NCBI GenBank assembly: GCA_002402125.1
Contig: NVVG01000015.1
Span: forward strand, 11,949 to 25,758
DNA: 13,810 nucleotides
Reading direction: 5' to 3'
Source: Moraxellaceae bacterium
GTDB taxonomy: Bacteria > Pseudomonadota > Gammaproteobacteria > Pseudomonadales > Ketobacteraceae
Below the pieces are notes generated by a model that was given only the letters and a program-made list of their open reading frames with translations, searched no databases and was not told the DNA's origin. Shown one piece after another: positions 1-8,228 of the stretch (its first letter is position 1; each line of letters begins with the position of its first letter). Made by a program: the position numbers and the translations under genes.

Positions 1-768
1 GAATTTCCACCGGGCCAACACCAATGGCAACCGCCGACTAACACGGCCCGTGTTGCCATTACTGGCCTAGGTAAACCTAGCGATCAACTCGCTCAACGAC
101 TAGCTAAAAGTCAGACACAACCATTAACAACTAACAGCATGGGGGCAATGGCGCTCGCCGAGTCCAACAATGGCATTGCAGCGGTTGGCTGGCAACAACA
201 TAGCCAACTCATCCAATTATCGAAACTCACCTTACTCGGTCGCGGCGCCATTCTAAAACTGAATGCCCCGTTAGAAATAAAACGTAAGGGCCGCGTAGTA
301 CGGCAAGCCATTGTTGACGCCAGTGATATTGTTCAACAACAGCATACCATCGAAACCTTATTACCCAACAATATTGACCTTGTGTGTATTCAAGTGGAAT
401 CGCCTAGCGAGAATAAAGCAAAACGGGGGTCCCTTGATATCAGTGACGCTGTAGGACTATCCAGTCCAGAGTTGATCTTGGCAGACAAACCCCTTGCGAT
501 TGTTGGAGCCCGCCACACCCTATTGGTGTATAACGTGGAAGGCTTGGATTACGGTAACAACGACGTAGGCCCACCATTCTCTCGTATCGGTACCACTACC
601 GAAGCAGGCTGGCGAGTCACCGGCGTGTTTGGTTTACAAGGCGATCAAAAGCAATGGGCTAAGCGTTTCGCTGACAACAGTTTGCAGTCCATTGTCGAAA
701 ACGGCCCACTTTCACCGGCGGGTCAAACCACCGTGCAATTTTCTATCGATCAGGGAGACTTATCATGA
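1..768 (+). CDS. Uncharacterised protein, C-terminal part (gene runs in from the left edge)
   Basis: The reading frame is open from base 1 with no stop before TGA at 766-768, so at least 255 codons are present and the true start lies upstream of the window. An ATG at 139 is in frame, but 46 sense codons precede it and I see no convincing ribosome site there. I therefore treat it as internal. The protein is soluble-looking, with alternating short hydrophobic and polar stretches suggesting beta strands. It has no signal peptide in the visible part, no transmembrane segment and no cysteine-rich motif. I recognise no catalytic motif and cannot name a family. Its stop overlaps the start of the next gene (ATGA at 765-768), so it is the first visible member of the five-gene operon and probably works with the three large unknown proteins downstream. 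Confidence is high that it is coding and low on function. Confidence 0.85.
   Translation, partial: EFPPGQHQWQPPTNTARVAITGLGKPSDQLAQRLAKSQTQPLTTNSMGAMALAESNNGIAAVGWQQHSQLIQLSKLTLLGRGAILKLNAPLEIKRKGRVVRQAIVDASDIVQQQHTIETLLPNNIDLVCIQVESPSENKAKRGSLDISDAVGLSSPELILADKPLAIVGARHTLLVYNVEGLDYGNNDVGPPFSRIGTTTEAGWRVTGVFGLQGDQKQWAKRFADNSLQSIVENGPLSPAGQTTVQFSIDQGDLS
753..757 (+). promoter_or_regulatory. Ribosome binding site for the 683-residue protein gene
   Basis: GGGAG lies 7 bases before the ATG at 765 and inside the last codons of the preceding gene. It fixes the start of the downstream gene and, with the ATGA overlap, points to translational coupling. Confidence 0.7.
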
Positions 769-2816
769 ACCAACAACCTCCAAAAGGCAGTGTGGTTTTT
801 TATGACAACTGCAAACCTCCCTTAAGCGCGGGAACCTACAACCTCACCGCACACCAGACCATTAAAAATGGCAATGCCGCCGTTGACAGTCCGGGGAAGA
901 CATCACTACCGACACAACAGAAATCCACTTTCACCGTTACCGGGCCCCGCTTTCTATTACAACCCGATGAGATTCATTCGGTTTATCCGCCCGCAAACGG
1001 CGACGGCCCGTTTGAAACCCGCCTGCCCTGCGTGGTATTGAAGCGCCGCACCTTACCCTGGGAACGCTCCAGCGGTGGAGATGAAAACTCCCCTTGGTTA
1101 GCACTACTTTTATTTGCAGAAGATGAAGTCACCTTACTCGACCCGCCAAATTGCACTGTCGCCAGCGTGCTAGATCATGACCCCCTACTATTTTTTGGCA
1201 ACGCCACATCGACTCAAGAATCGGGGGCAAAAACACTACTCAAGTCACTCACCAACGAAGAAAAAGCCAAGAGCTGCTTGGGTATCGAAGTCACCGAGCA
1301 GCTATTCCAACAAATCGCACCGTTAGCGAGCGAATTACCCTTGCTGAGCCACGTCAGACAAGTTAATACCGAAGATAAAGAATTGTTAGGCCAAGACAAA
1401 GATGGCTGGTTTTCTGTCGTGGTAGGCAATCGATTACCCGTCAGTGGCAAAAAATACATTGCCTGCCTTGTGTCTCTAGAAGGTAGAGAGGATATCCTGC
1501 CTGCCACACATGACATACTCGAAACACCCCGTAACGCCTCCCCAGCTTATGGCGTTTCATTTGAGACCTTATATCGAACCCAAGTTAAAAAAGCCCTTGC
1601 TGGCGGTGACAATGTTGCCCTACCCGCGCACCCTACAAACGCTACTCATTCTACAAACACTGTGGCAGCCATAGACACAAACATCGACACAAACATCGAT
1701 ACAAGCCTCGCGAGTAATTTTACCACAAGCGCTACTCGAGGAACGCGGGCCACCTCAGCTAACATCAACGGTGGCATTGTTAACGACACCATTGACGATA
1801 CGATTAATCTCAGTGAGGTTTCTTGGATACCCGACAAAGTATCGTGGTTTACCTATGATCCAGGAAAGTCCGTGTTCCAATTACCCAAACCCACCCTGCG
1901 CCTCATTTGTTTGGCCCGCTGGTCCTTCCAATGCGTAGGCAAAGGTGATTTTGAAGGTGTCATGAGGTCATTGCCAGAAAATGGCGGCATTGGACTTGTC
2001 GGCATGACACAACATCAATCCACCAACGCCATTACAAATCCAAATACACGTTACAAAGTCTCACTGGACAGTGGCCACATACCGCTTAATCACCAAGCCC
2101 GTAACGGCGAGCAAAAAACCAGTTTCTATCGCGGACCATTGGTACCCGTGGGTGTGGATCGTAATATCAATGAAGGTCCCTATCATTCCGCCGATCAAGC
2201 GCGCCGCATCGATCCGTTAACCGGCATGGAAAACTTAGGTTACGCCTCAGCATTTGAGTTAGGACGATTGATGGCCCTTAACGACTCTCGCTTTGCGTTA
2301 GAGTTATTGAAGTGGCGCAGAAACGGACATCAAAATGCTCATAAACTCATTCACGGTTCTCTGGTTCAAGCCAAATTAAAAGATCTAATCCCCAACATAG
2401 ATCCCTTCAGATTCCTTGACCACCGCATGTTAATTGAAGAATTGTTGGATAAAATCGGCCCGCGAATATTGACAGAGAATTTACTGGGTGTGTTAACCGA
2501 CCCTACCGGCATCATCGATATTGTCGACAAATTCCCCGGTCTCAATGGACAAAGTGTCATGGACGCACTGAATTTGCCAGCACATCAGGTAGAGTCCATG
2601 TTAGGCATCGACATCGCCACCGGCCTAGCGTCAGGCGGGCTAATACAGGGTAACAACCTTATCGATACCCTAGAGTTGGGCACAGAAATTGTTTTGGAAA
2701 ACAATTTTGACAACCTCGCCAACAACGCCAACCTAGAATTCGAACATTTGGAATTAGAGCTCAACGAGACATTAGACAACTTTGACGCATTAAAAAATGA
2801 GGGAATCAACCAATGA
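765..2816 (+). CDS. Uncharacterised large protein (683 aa) with a Thr/Asn-rich central linker
   Basis: I do not recognise a named family. The start is well supported by GGGAG 7 bases upstream and the ATGA overlap with the previous stop. There is no signal peptide or membrane segment. Residues 1-280 form a compact, probably beta-rich region. It includes a conserved-looking block at about 56-100 (key pieces VTGPRF, HSVYPP, RRTLPWER) followed by a hydrophobic strand, WLALLLF, at 111-117. Residues about 286-347 are a low-complexity Thr/Asn/Ala/Ser/Asp linker containing a 12-base tandem repeat. A second folded region follows, with a motif near 490-520 (FELGRLMAL then KWRR). The last 100 residues are Leu/Asn/Glu-rich and probably helical. 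The two blocks resemble widespread bacterial hypothetical proteins I have a vague memory of; that is recall, not a search result. It is part of the coupled operon, so its product probably assembles or acts with the 380- and 1427-residue proteins. A structural particle or secretion-related component is possible, but nothing in the sequence proves it. Confidence 0.9.
   Translation: MNQQPPKGSVVFYDNCKPPLSAGTYNLTAHQTIKNGNAAVDSPGKTSLPTQQKSTFTVTGPRFLLQPDEIHSVYPPANGDGPFETRLPCVVLKRRTLPWERSSGGDENSPWLALLLFAEDEVTLLDPPNCTVASVLDHDPLLFFGNATSTQESGAKTLLKSLTNEEKAKSCLGIEVTEQLFQQIAPLASELPLLSHVRQVNTEDKELLGQDKDGWFSVVVGNRLPVSGKKYIACLVSLEGREDILPATHDILETPRNASPAYGVSFETLYRTQVKKALAGGDNVALPAHPTNATHSTNTVAAIDTNIDTNIDTSLASNFTTSATRGTRATSANINGGIVNDTIDDTINLSEVSWIPDKVSWFTYDPGKSVFQLPKPTLRLICLARWSFQCVGKGDFEGVMRSLPENGGIGLVGMTQHQSTNAITNPNTRYKVSLDSGHIPLNHQARNGEQKTSFYRGPLVPVGVDRNINEGPYHSADQARRIDPLTGMENLGYASAFELGRLMALNDSRFALELLKWRRNGHQNAHKLIHGSLVQAKLKDLIPNIDPFRFLDHRMLIEELLDKIGPRILTENLLGVLTDPTGIIDIVDKFPGLNGQSVMDALNLPAHQVESMLGIDIATGLASGGLIQGNNLIDTLELGTEIVLENNFDNLANNANLEFEHLELELNETLDNFDALKNEGINQ
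1674..1709 (+). repeat. 12-base in-frame tandem repeat in linker
   Basis: Two exact copies of GACACAAACATC (1674-1685 and 1686-1697) are followed by a degenerate third copy (1698-1709). They encode DTNI-DTNI-DTSL inside the Thr/Asn-rich linker of the 683-residue protein. The period is a multiple of three, so copy-number change would keep the frame. Confidence 0.85.
2799..2804 (+). promoter_or_regulatory. Ribosome binding site for the 380-residue protein gene
   Basis: GAGGGA lies 8 bases before the ATG at 2813, within the end of the preceding gene. It is a strong match to the 16S rRNA anti-Shine-Dalgarno sequence and supports this start. Confidence 0.75.
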
Positions 2817-3955
2817 AAAGTTGGACTAATTCAACCACATTCATAAAAGCCATTAACCAGCTTTCGATAGAAGATTACGCCGCCTCAGTGTCCGGCCCTA
2901 CCAGCAGCGCCATGCCCGAACACCTCCGCGATTGGTTGGGACGTATTCGCCTATTATACGGCCTACCCTTTGACTACCTGATTCCCGATGAACGACTACT
3001 GCCCAATGAATCCATCCGTTTTTTCTACATCGACCGTAACTGGACCGATCGTTTAGTGGATGGTGCTCTTAGTGTGGGTAAAACCACAAGCCGAGAATTT
3101 GCTCATCACCATGCAGTGTTTAATAAAGTTAGAGCCACCTTAGATAGCGAAGAACGTGCCATTCGGTCCCGTTTGCGCAACGACAGCCCCAAAAAGAACA
3201 GCGGCAACACCGCCGACATGACCGGTTTTTTATTCCGCTCGCAAGCTGTGGCCAATTGGCCAGGATTAGAAGTCAAAGCCTACAGAGGTGAAACTCCATC
3301 CCCCGACTCAGCATTACGGCTATTAAGAATGGACCGCCTGGGACCCGATATTTTACTCTGTTTATTCGACGGTATTCCCGATATCGTAGATATTGAAGAA
3401 CCCCGTGAAGGCATTCAATTTGGCATCGACGCTCCCAATCTCAATGAAAACGGCCTCATTCTAGGCGACAACGAATGCCCCAGCGGTTTCAAACTCAAGC
3501 TTCGTCATATGGAAGGCGAACACGCGGGTTATGAGGTGGGTTGGAAAGAGAATAATATTGCCATCGATAACATCGAAAACAACTACGATGTTAACGTTCC
3601 CGTGCGCAAAGCCGACCCACAGGTATTGCACATAGCCGCGTTGAAAGACGCCATTGCGGACACCTTAGCAACCATCAAAGCAGATAACGGCAGTAATTTC
3701 AGTTATGACGGCACACTAGAAACTGCAGGATTTAGCGTGCAAATGTTGCAATTCCCCTATCAACAACGCTTCCAAGGTGCGGGTAAACAAGCTCCTCTGG
3801 ACAACATGCCGATATTTGATCTCAGTAGTATCTACCAAGGCTCTACCATTGGCATTACGACTATCATCGGTCAGCTTAGTGAAAAGGAAACCTTACAGTT
3901 AACGGAAGAAGTGTTTAATCCAACTATCCTTGGAAGTACCCACAATGATGCGTAA
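2813..3955 (+). CDS. Uncharacterised protein (380 aa), third member of the operon
   Basis: No named family is recognised. The start is fixed by GAGGGA 8 bases upstream and by the ATGA overlap at 2813-2816. The protein is soluble, with no signal peptide or membrane helix. Its N-terminal third has a distinctive block at about 42-95: a LYGLPFDYLIPDE-type segment, then NESIRFFYID and a DGALSVG piece. Another block at about 138-185 (TGFLFRSQ, NWPGLEVKAY, LRMDRLGPDILL) is followed by a hydrophobic strand and a C-terminal region rich in Asp and Asn. The alternation of short hydrophobic strands and loops suggests a mixed alpha/beta fold. I have a vague memory of similar blocks in unnamed proteins from several phyla; that is recall only. 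No catalytic triad or nucleotide-binding loop is evident. The gene overlaps the start of the giant gene by 11 bases. Function is unknown, and partnership with the flanking large proteins is inferred from the operon. Confidence 0.9.
   Translation: MKSWTNSTTFIKAINQLSIEDYAASVSGPTSSAMPEHLRDWLGRIRLLYGLPFDYLIPDERLLPNESIRFFYIDRNWTDRLVDGALSVGKTTSREFAHHHAVFNKVRATLDSEERAIRSRLRNDSPKKNSGNTADMTGFLFRSQAVANWPGLEVKAYRGETPSPDSALRLLRMDRLGPDILLCLFDGIPDIVDIEEPREGIQFGIDAPNLNENGLILGDNECPSGFKLKLRHMEGEHAGYEVGWKENNIAIDNIENNYDVNVPVRKADPQVLHIAALKDAIADTLATIKADNGSNFSYDGTLETAGFSVQMLQFPYQQRFQGAGKQAPLDNMPIFDLSSIYQGSTIGITTIIGQLSEKETLQLTEEVFNPTILGSTHNDA
3932..3936 (+). promoter_or_regulatory. Ribosome binding site that decides the start of the giant gene
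   Basis: GGAAG lies 8 bases before the ATG at 3945. The only earlier in-frame candidate, TTG at 3930, sits on top of this site and has none of its own. The second ATG (3948) would be 11 bases away, so 3945 is the best start. Confidence 0.65.
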
Positions 3956-6900
3956 ATATAATTTTGAACAAGCCATCAGAAACATGCAACTGGCCGAAGG
4001 ACTTAGCCCTAAAAGAATCATCACCACCGACCCCTTATTATGGCGCGGCCCACGTCTTTTGGTACCGGTAGAGCTGGATGTGTTGGTGGTAGACCAAAGC
4101 AATGTAAACGACCCATGGGCCGATGTATTATTCGACCCCAACAATGTTGCTGGCTATACCGATGCATCAACCACGGCTAATAACGATACTATAAACACAA
4201 CTACAGACACCACAGAACCAGCACCCACCCCGACCGGCGAACAGGTACAGGGCGGACGAGTCCCCTTTGCCACCTATGAAACCAGAAACCGCGGCATGTA
4301 CTTACATTGGTCTCTGCCAGATGGACTCACCAAAGGGATAACGTTATCTGATCCTGAAGACAATGCGCCTATAGAGCAATCTGACGATACCAGCGAGCAA
4401 GATGATCTTGAGGTCGGCGAAAACACAGAATTCCCCTTGGTACCCGATCGCTGGTTAGTGGTGCGATTTTCTCCTGGCGAGAAATCAACCGACAAACGCA
4501 AGGTTAAAGCCTGGGTGGTTAAAAGCGAAGAGATAGAAAAAGCCGACCGCATTGTACTTTTAGGTAACTTTGTCGAGGACAGAGACAACAATAACGATCG
4601 CTGGTTTACCGCCATCGGTGAAGGCGACCCTGGATACGCAGCCTACTATGACAACGTCGAAGGCCGCCTAGGGTTTTATGACGATATGGAAGGGGTCAGC
4701 AAGGGACCCATTAGCTATCTCGTTTCCGGTTGGTACTCAGACAAAGGTGACGATCCATTATACGCCCCTCAATCGCAAGCATCCTGGCACCAAACTGTCA
4801 GTGAATTAGGCTGGGCAATACCCAATGATGCCGATGGCGAAGACCGTCTTAAAAATTTGGTAGCACAGCGAAAACATAAAGAAATGTTAGCCGGGCTCGA
4901 TGTTAGCTATGATGACTTTTTTGCACCTCAAGATTACGCAATACCAGAACAAAACCTCGATCTCGCCGACGCCCAAGCAACCAGCCCTATTACCAACAGA
5001 ACTCTCAAGGGCAGTAGCGCAACTTTGTTTGACGATGGTCTACTGAATATCGTCAATAACGTCATGGCGTCCGCCAACGCGGCAATTGACCAACGCCGCA
5101 CTGCCTACTTTACCGAAAGCATCGCCAGCGCTCCAACCTGGGCAGAACAGGTTATCGTCGCTGCCGATCGTGATTTTCTCAACCATTGGCCACGCCAAAT
5201 GCTGTGTCATAGTATGACCTATGGCATCCAATGGAATAATGCCGGCGGCTATTACGACCCAGAAAACTCCGGAAAACCGCAACAAGACAACCTCACTATC
5301 AGTGTAGGCAACACCGGTGTAGAAGCATTATCCGCGCTATTAGCTGAAAATGCGCAGCACCGTCATGCCGAACGCATCTATAACAGCCACCACTACGGTT
5401 TACTTCCAGAGATTCAGCAACAAGATGGTCTAGCGACGCTAGAATCACTATTGCACTCCGAAGACTTTGAATCCCGCCCCGGTGGATTTGTTACCGATAG
5501 CATTATGGAGGGCGACCTTTTCCCCAATCTCTCCAGCACCGAAGCCAACCGGGTTAAACCGGGACCCTTTACCCCACCTTCACGCAAACCTTTCGACAAA
5601 TATCACAAACAAAGAACGCCAAACGCTAAGACCGTAAGAGAAATCAAACGCAACAATTCCAACATTCCCAACATTCCCAACAGCCACACCAGCCCTAACA
5701 ATGCTACTTTCACCATTAAACGATACGACATCACACTCGTTAAAGAAGAGTTACAACAAATAATAAACCCCAACCTTTTTACTCGAATGCCAAAACCACG
5801 CAAGTCCGTTGCCATTCGTAAAGCCATGCCTCGCTATTGGCAACCAAAAGATCCTGTCATATTATTTTCGGAAGCCAAGCGCTCCTATAAACACGGTGAA
5901 GACAACCGCTTTACCGCAGACGGCCGATTACTGTGTCGCCTTACCGGCGAAACCGTGACGAGTGTAGGAGTGAACATTGGCCAATTCGCCAACCCGGTGA
6001 ACAAGGTAACCGCGGCACTTTCTCGCTACAACATCAAACCCCAACACATCACCTCAGCCAATATCGATTCAGGGCAAATCCCCTTAGAAGCACAATCACT
6101 GTTTGATGAAACCCTACTGCTGGATTTAGATAATGCGAGAATTGCGGCGCATCACATTGATGCGCTTAAAAACAGTGGCGACTTAGACATACAATACCCC
6201 AGCCAATATCATTCGCTAGATGAATTAACCATTGATAACCTCACTCAGCGCTATCAAGTGAATCTCACCTTGGAAAAAAACCGACTGATCAATGAAGAAG
6301 TCGATTCACAATTGTTAGCGAGTATATCTGCCTCAGAGGGATTACAACCATCGGAGTTTGCCCAAAAAGCCTGGCGTAAACCCTGGACACCCTTGCACAT
6401 GGACTGGCAAGTTGAATGGTATCCAAACCGTAATCATCGTGAAAATTGGCATCTTGACGAACATGATTATGACACTAACGATAACAATGATCGCAATGCC
6501 GGTAACGAAGGCGCAATGCGCTTTAACGGCTCCACGCTGCTCACGCCAGCAGTCACCCGTAGCATGGCCGATCGACTGGACAAATTTATCGCCGAGGAAG
6601 ACCTGGCAGAACCAGGCTCAGCCAACGACATTGCCAACGAAAACCAAGAGCTCGCATTAGGTGAATTGCGCGACGCGATGAAAAACCTCGATGTGCTGGC
6701 GGGCAACATTGCTGGATTCCACGATTTTCTATTAGGTAAAGTCGACGACTATCAGTTCACCCCCTACACTGACGAAAACGGTGCAGCCACAGAAGAAAAA
6801 ACCCTCGACACCTTAGAAAAAGAAAAGCGCAACATCGAGCATGCAACCGTCTTTCCCGTACGTGCAGGGCATTTTAAATTAATCAAACTGCGTGTCGTCG

Positions 6901-8228
6901 ATACCTTTGGTCAATTCGTCGACGTCGATCAACAACGTTTGGAAAACCCGGTCCGCGCCGAGGACATGGAAAGTAGCGTACCCAGCCTCATGCGTTTACC
7001 GCCTCGCATAGTACAACCCAGTCGCCTCATGTTCCGTATGGTACAAGCAGAGAACGATCAGCAAGATGCCACCAAAGACATTTCGCCCATATGTGGTTGG
7101 TTACTGCCCGATCATTTAGATGAAGCCTTAGAATTTTACGATCCTAGCGGACATAATGTAGGCCAGATTCAACGCTGCCGGCCTAATTCCGGAGACATCG
7201 TTGCCACCTCATTAGAATGGCAAGGAGTGCCCGGTAACCCGGGGTCTTTTGGCGCTCCACCCGCGGTGGGCAATCAGCATCTACAAGGCATGGTCAATGG
7301 TTTGCTTGCGGCCGGCGAACAGGATGCTCGACGTGCATTGGAAAAAACGCTTGAAGCAAGCAATACAGCCACCACTAACCCAACCACAGACAAACCCACC
7401 TATTCCAATGACACCGCATTGGGGGCAATGCTGCGCATGATCGATTCCACCCTGTGGACGGTTGATCCACTAGGGCGTGAAGGTGACGAACATTTATCGG
7501 TATTGGTCGGTCGACCATTGGCAGTGGTACGGGCCTGCCTGCGCTTGGAAACCATGGAGTTGGAAACTCAAGGTGACTTAAGTAGCACGGCGTTTGATGT
7601 GCGGTTAGGGGAGCTTACCCGCTTGGGTGATGGCTTAGTGGGTTATTACATCAATGATGACTACAGCCAGTTTTATCCGATTCATGAAGAAATCGCCAAC
7701 CAAACGCGCCCCACTCGCCCCCATCACGGTTACTTAGGCGCAATACAAACCGTACAAAATTATTACCAAAACTTCGCATCAAAAGCAGAGCCAGTAAAAC
7801 ATCCTTACATCAATGAAAAACCCTTCGTCAGCGTGAGGCCGGTGGCAGCAGGCATTAAAAAATCCGCCTCCAAGAGCGTCATGCTGACGCTGATTATTGA
7901 CCCAAGAGGTGGTGTGCACGCCACCTGTGGTATATTGCCGCGTAAACGGATAGAGTTATTACGAGAGCATGTGGCAGAAGCGCTAGAAAACATGTCGATC
8001 ACCTTCCGCATTGGACCGGTATTAACCAATCCCGAAACCGTACGCATGCCGTTGCCTTCTGAAATCCAAGGCAACTGGAACTGGGTAAGAAAAACCGGTC
8101 TAACCGTTTGGCAAGAATCGCCCGTAGTAGATGCCGTACCGGAACCCAAACTCTCCCATACCCCGGCGCAAATTCAGGAGGGCTGGTTAAAATTATCGGG
8201 TGCGCAATCAACCTCCGAGGAAACATGA
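3945..8228 (+). CDS. Uncharacterised giant protein (about 1427 aa), fourth member of the operon
   Basis: I chose the ATG at 3945 because GGAAG lies 8 bases upstream; this gives an 11-base overlap with the preceding gene. There is no signal peptide, membrane segment or recognisable enzyme motif. Well-structured blocks are joined by low-complexity Asn/Thr/Asp/Pro linkers. The N-terminal block holds TDPLLWRGPRLLVPVELDVLVV-like strands (about 28-50). A T/N/P-rich linker spans about 73-103. The next block holds RGMYLHWSLPDGLT (about 116-129) and PLVPDRWLVVRFSP (about 164-177). Other linkers are the NIP repeats near 570-578, an Asp-rich stretch at 841-849, and one near 1130-1160. The C-terminal block has a VLVGRPLAVVRA segment, a DGLVGYY segment, DPRGGVHA and GILPRKR. 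It looks like a multidomain beta-rich scaffold rather than an enzyme; that is an inference. Its stop overlaps the start of the deacetylase gene (ATGA at 8225-8228). Coding status is certain, function unknown. Confidence 0.93.
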   Translation: MMRKYNFEQAIRNMQLAEGLSPKRIITTDPLLWRGPRLLVPVELDVLVVDQSNVNDPWADVLFDPNNVAGYTDASTTANNDTINTTTDTTEPAPTPTGEQVQGGRVPFATYETRNRGMYLHWSLPDGLTKGITLSDPEDNAPIEQSDDTSEQDDLEVGENTEFPLVPDRWLVVRFSPGEKSTDKRKVKAWVVKSEEIEKADRIVLLGNFVEDRDNNNDRWFTAIGEGDPGYAAYYDNVEGRLGFYDDMEGVSKGPISYLVSGWYSDKGDDPLYAPQSQASWHQTVSELGWAIPNDADGEDRLKNLVAQRKHKEMLAGLDVSYDDFFAPQDYAIPEQNLDLADAQATSPITNRTLKGSSATLFDDGLLNIVNNVMASANAAIDQRRTAYFTESIASAPTWAEQVIVAADRDFLNHWPRQMLCHSMTYGIQWNNAGGYYDPENSGKPQQDNLTISVGNTGVEALSALLAENAQHRHAERIYNSHHYGLLPEIQQQDGLATLESLLHSEDFESRPGGFVTDSIMEGDLFPNLSSTEANRVKPGPFTPPSRKPFDKYHKQRTPNAKTVREIKRNNSNIPNIPNSHTSPNNATFTIKRYDITLVKEELQQIINPNLFTRMPKPRKSVAIRKAMPRYWQPKDPVILFSEAKRSYKHGEDNRFTADGRLLCRLTGETVTSVGVNIGQFANPVNKVTAALSRYNIKPQHITSANIDSGQIPLEAQSLFDETLLLDLDNARIAAHHIDALKNSGDLDIQYPSQYHSLDELTIDNLTQRYQVNLTLEKNRLINEEVDSQLLASISASEGLQPSEFAQKAWRKPWTPLHMDWQVEWYPNRNHRENWHLDEHDYDTNDNNDRNAGNEGAMRFNGSTLLTPAVTRSMADRLDKFIAEEDLAEPGSANDIANENQELALGELRDAMKNLDVLAGNIAGFHDFLLGKVDDYQFTPYTDENGAATEEKTLDTLEKEKRNIEHATVFPVRAGHFKLIKLRVVDTFGQFVDVDQQRLENPVRAEDMESSVPSLMRLPPRIVQPSRLMFRMVQAENDQQDATKDISPICGWLLPDHLDEALEFYDPSGHNVGQIQRCRPNSGDIVATSLEWQGVPGNPGSFGAPPAVGNQHLQGMVNGLLAAGEQDARRALEKTLEASNTATTNPTTDKPTYSNDTALGAMLRMIDSTLWTVDPLGREGDEHLSVLVGRPLAVVRACLRLETMELETQGDLSSTAFDVRLGELTRLGDGLVGYYINDDYSQFYPIHEEIANQTRPTRPHHGYLGAIQTVQNYYQNFASKAEPVKHPYINEKPFVSVRPVAAGIKKSASKSVMLTLIIDPRGGVHATCGILPRKRIELLREHVAEALENMSITFRIGPVLTNPETVRMPLPSEIQGNWNWVRKTGLTVWQESPVVDAVPEPKLSHTPAQIQEGWLKLSGAQSTSEET
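5652..5678 (+). repeat. 9-base in-frame tandem repeat in linker of the giant gene
   Basis: A degenerate copy (5652-5660) is followed by two exact copies of AACATTCCC (5661-5669 and 5670-5678). They encode NNS-NIP-NIP in an Asn/Ser/Pro-rich linker between two structured blocks. The repeat is in frame, so slippage would preserve the protein. Confidence 0.8.

Noticed and set aside
1674..1709. Short regular repeats as a CRISPR-like array
   Set aside because: The repeats are 12 bases, directly adjacent without spacers and in frame within a coding linker.
3930..3944. TTG start five codons earlier for the giant gene
   Set aside because: The TTG overlaps the GGAAG ribosome site that serves the ATG at 3945 and has no site of its own.
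4274..4615. 113-codon open frame on the - strand
   Set aside because: It is antisense to conserved blocks of the giant gene; its Ser/Leu-rich composition is typical of a complementary-strand shadow.
7805..8149. 114-codon open frame on the - strand
   Set aside because: It is antisense to the conserved C-terminal block of the giant protein and its translation looks like a random shadow.
8108..8224. Upstream in-frame extension of the deacetylase gene (39 extra codons)
   Set aside because: It lies wholly inside the giant gene in another frame. The family signature begins right after the ATG at 8225, which also forms the ATGA overlap.
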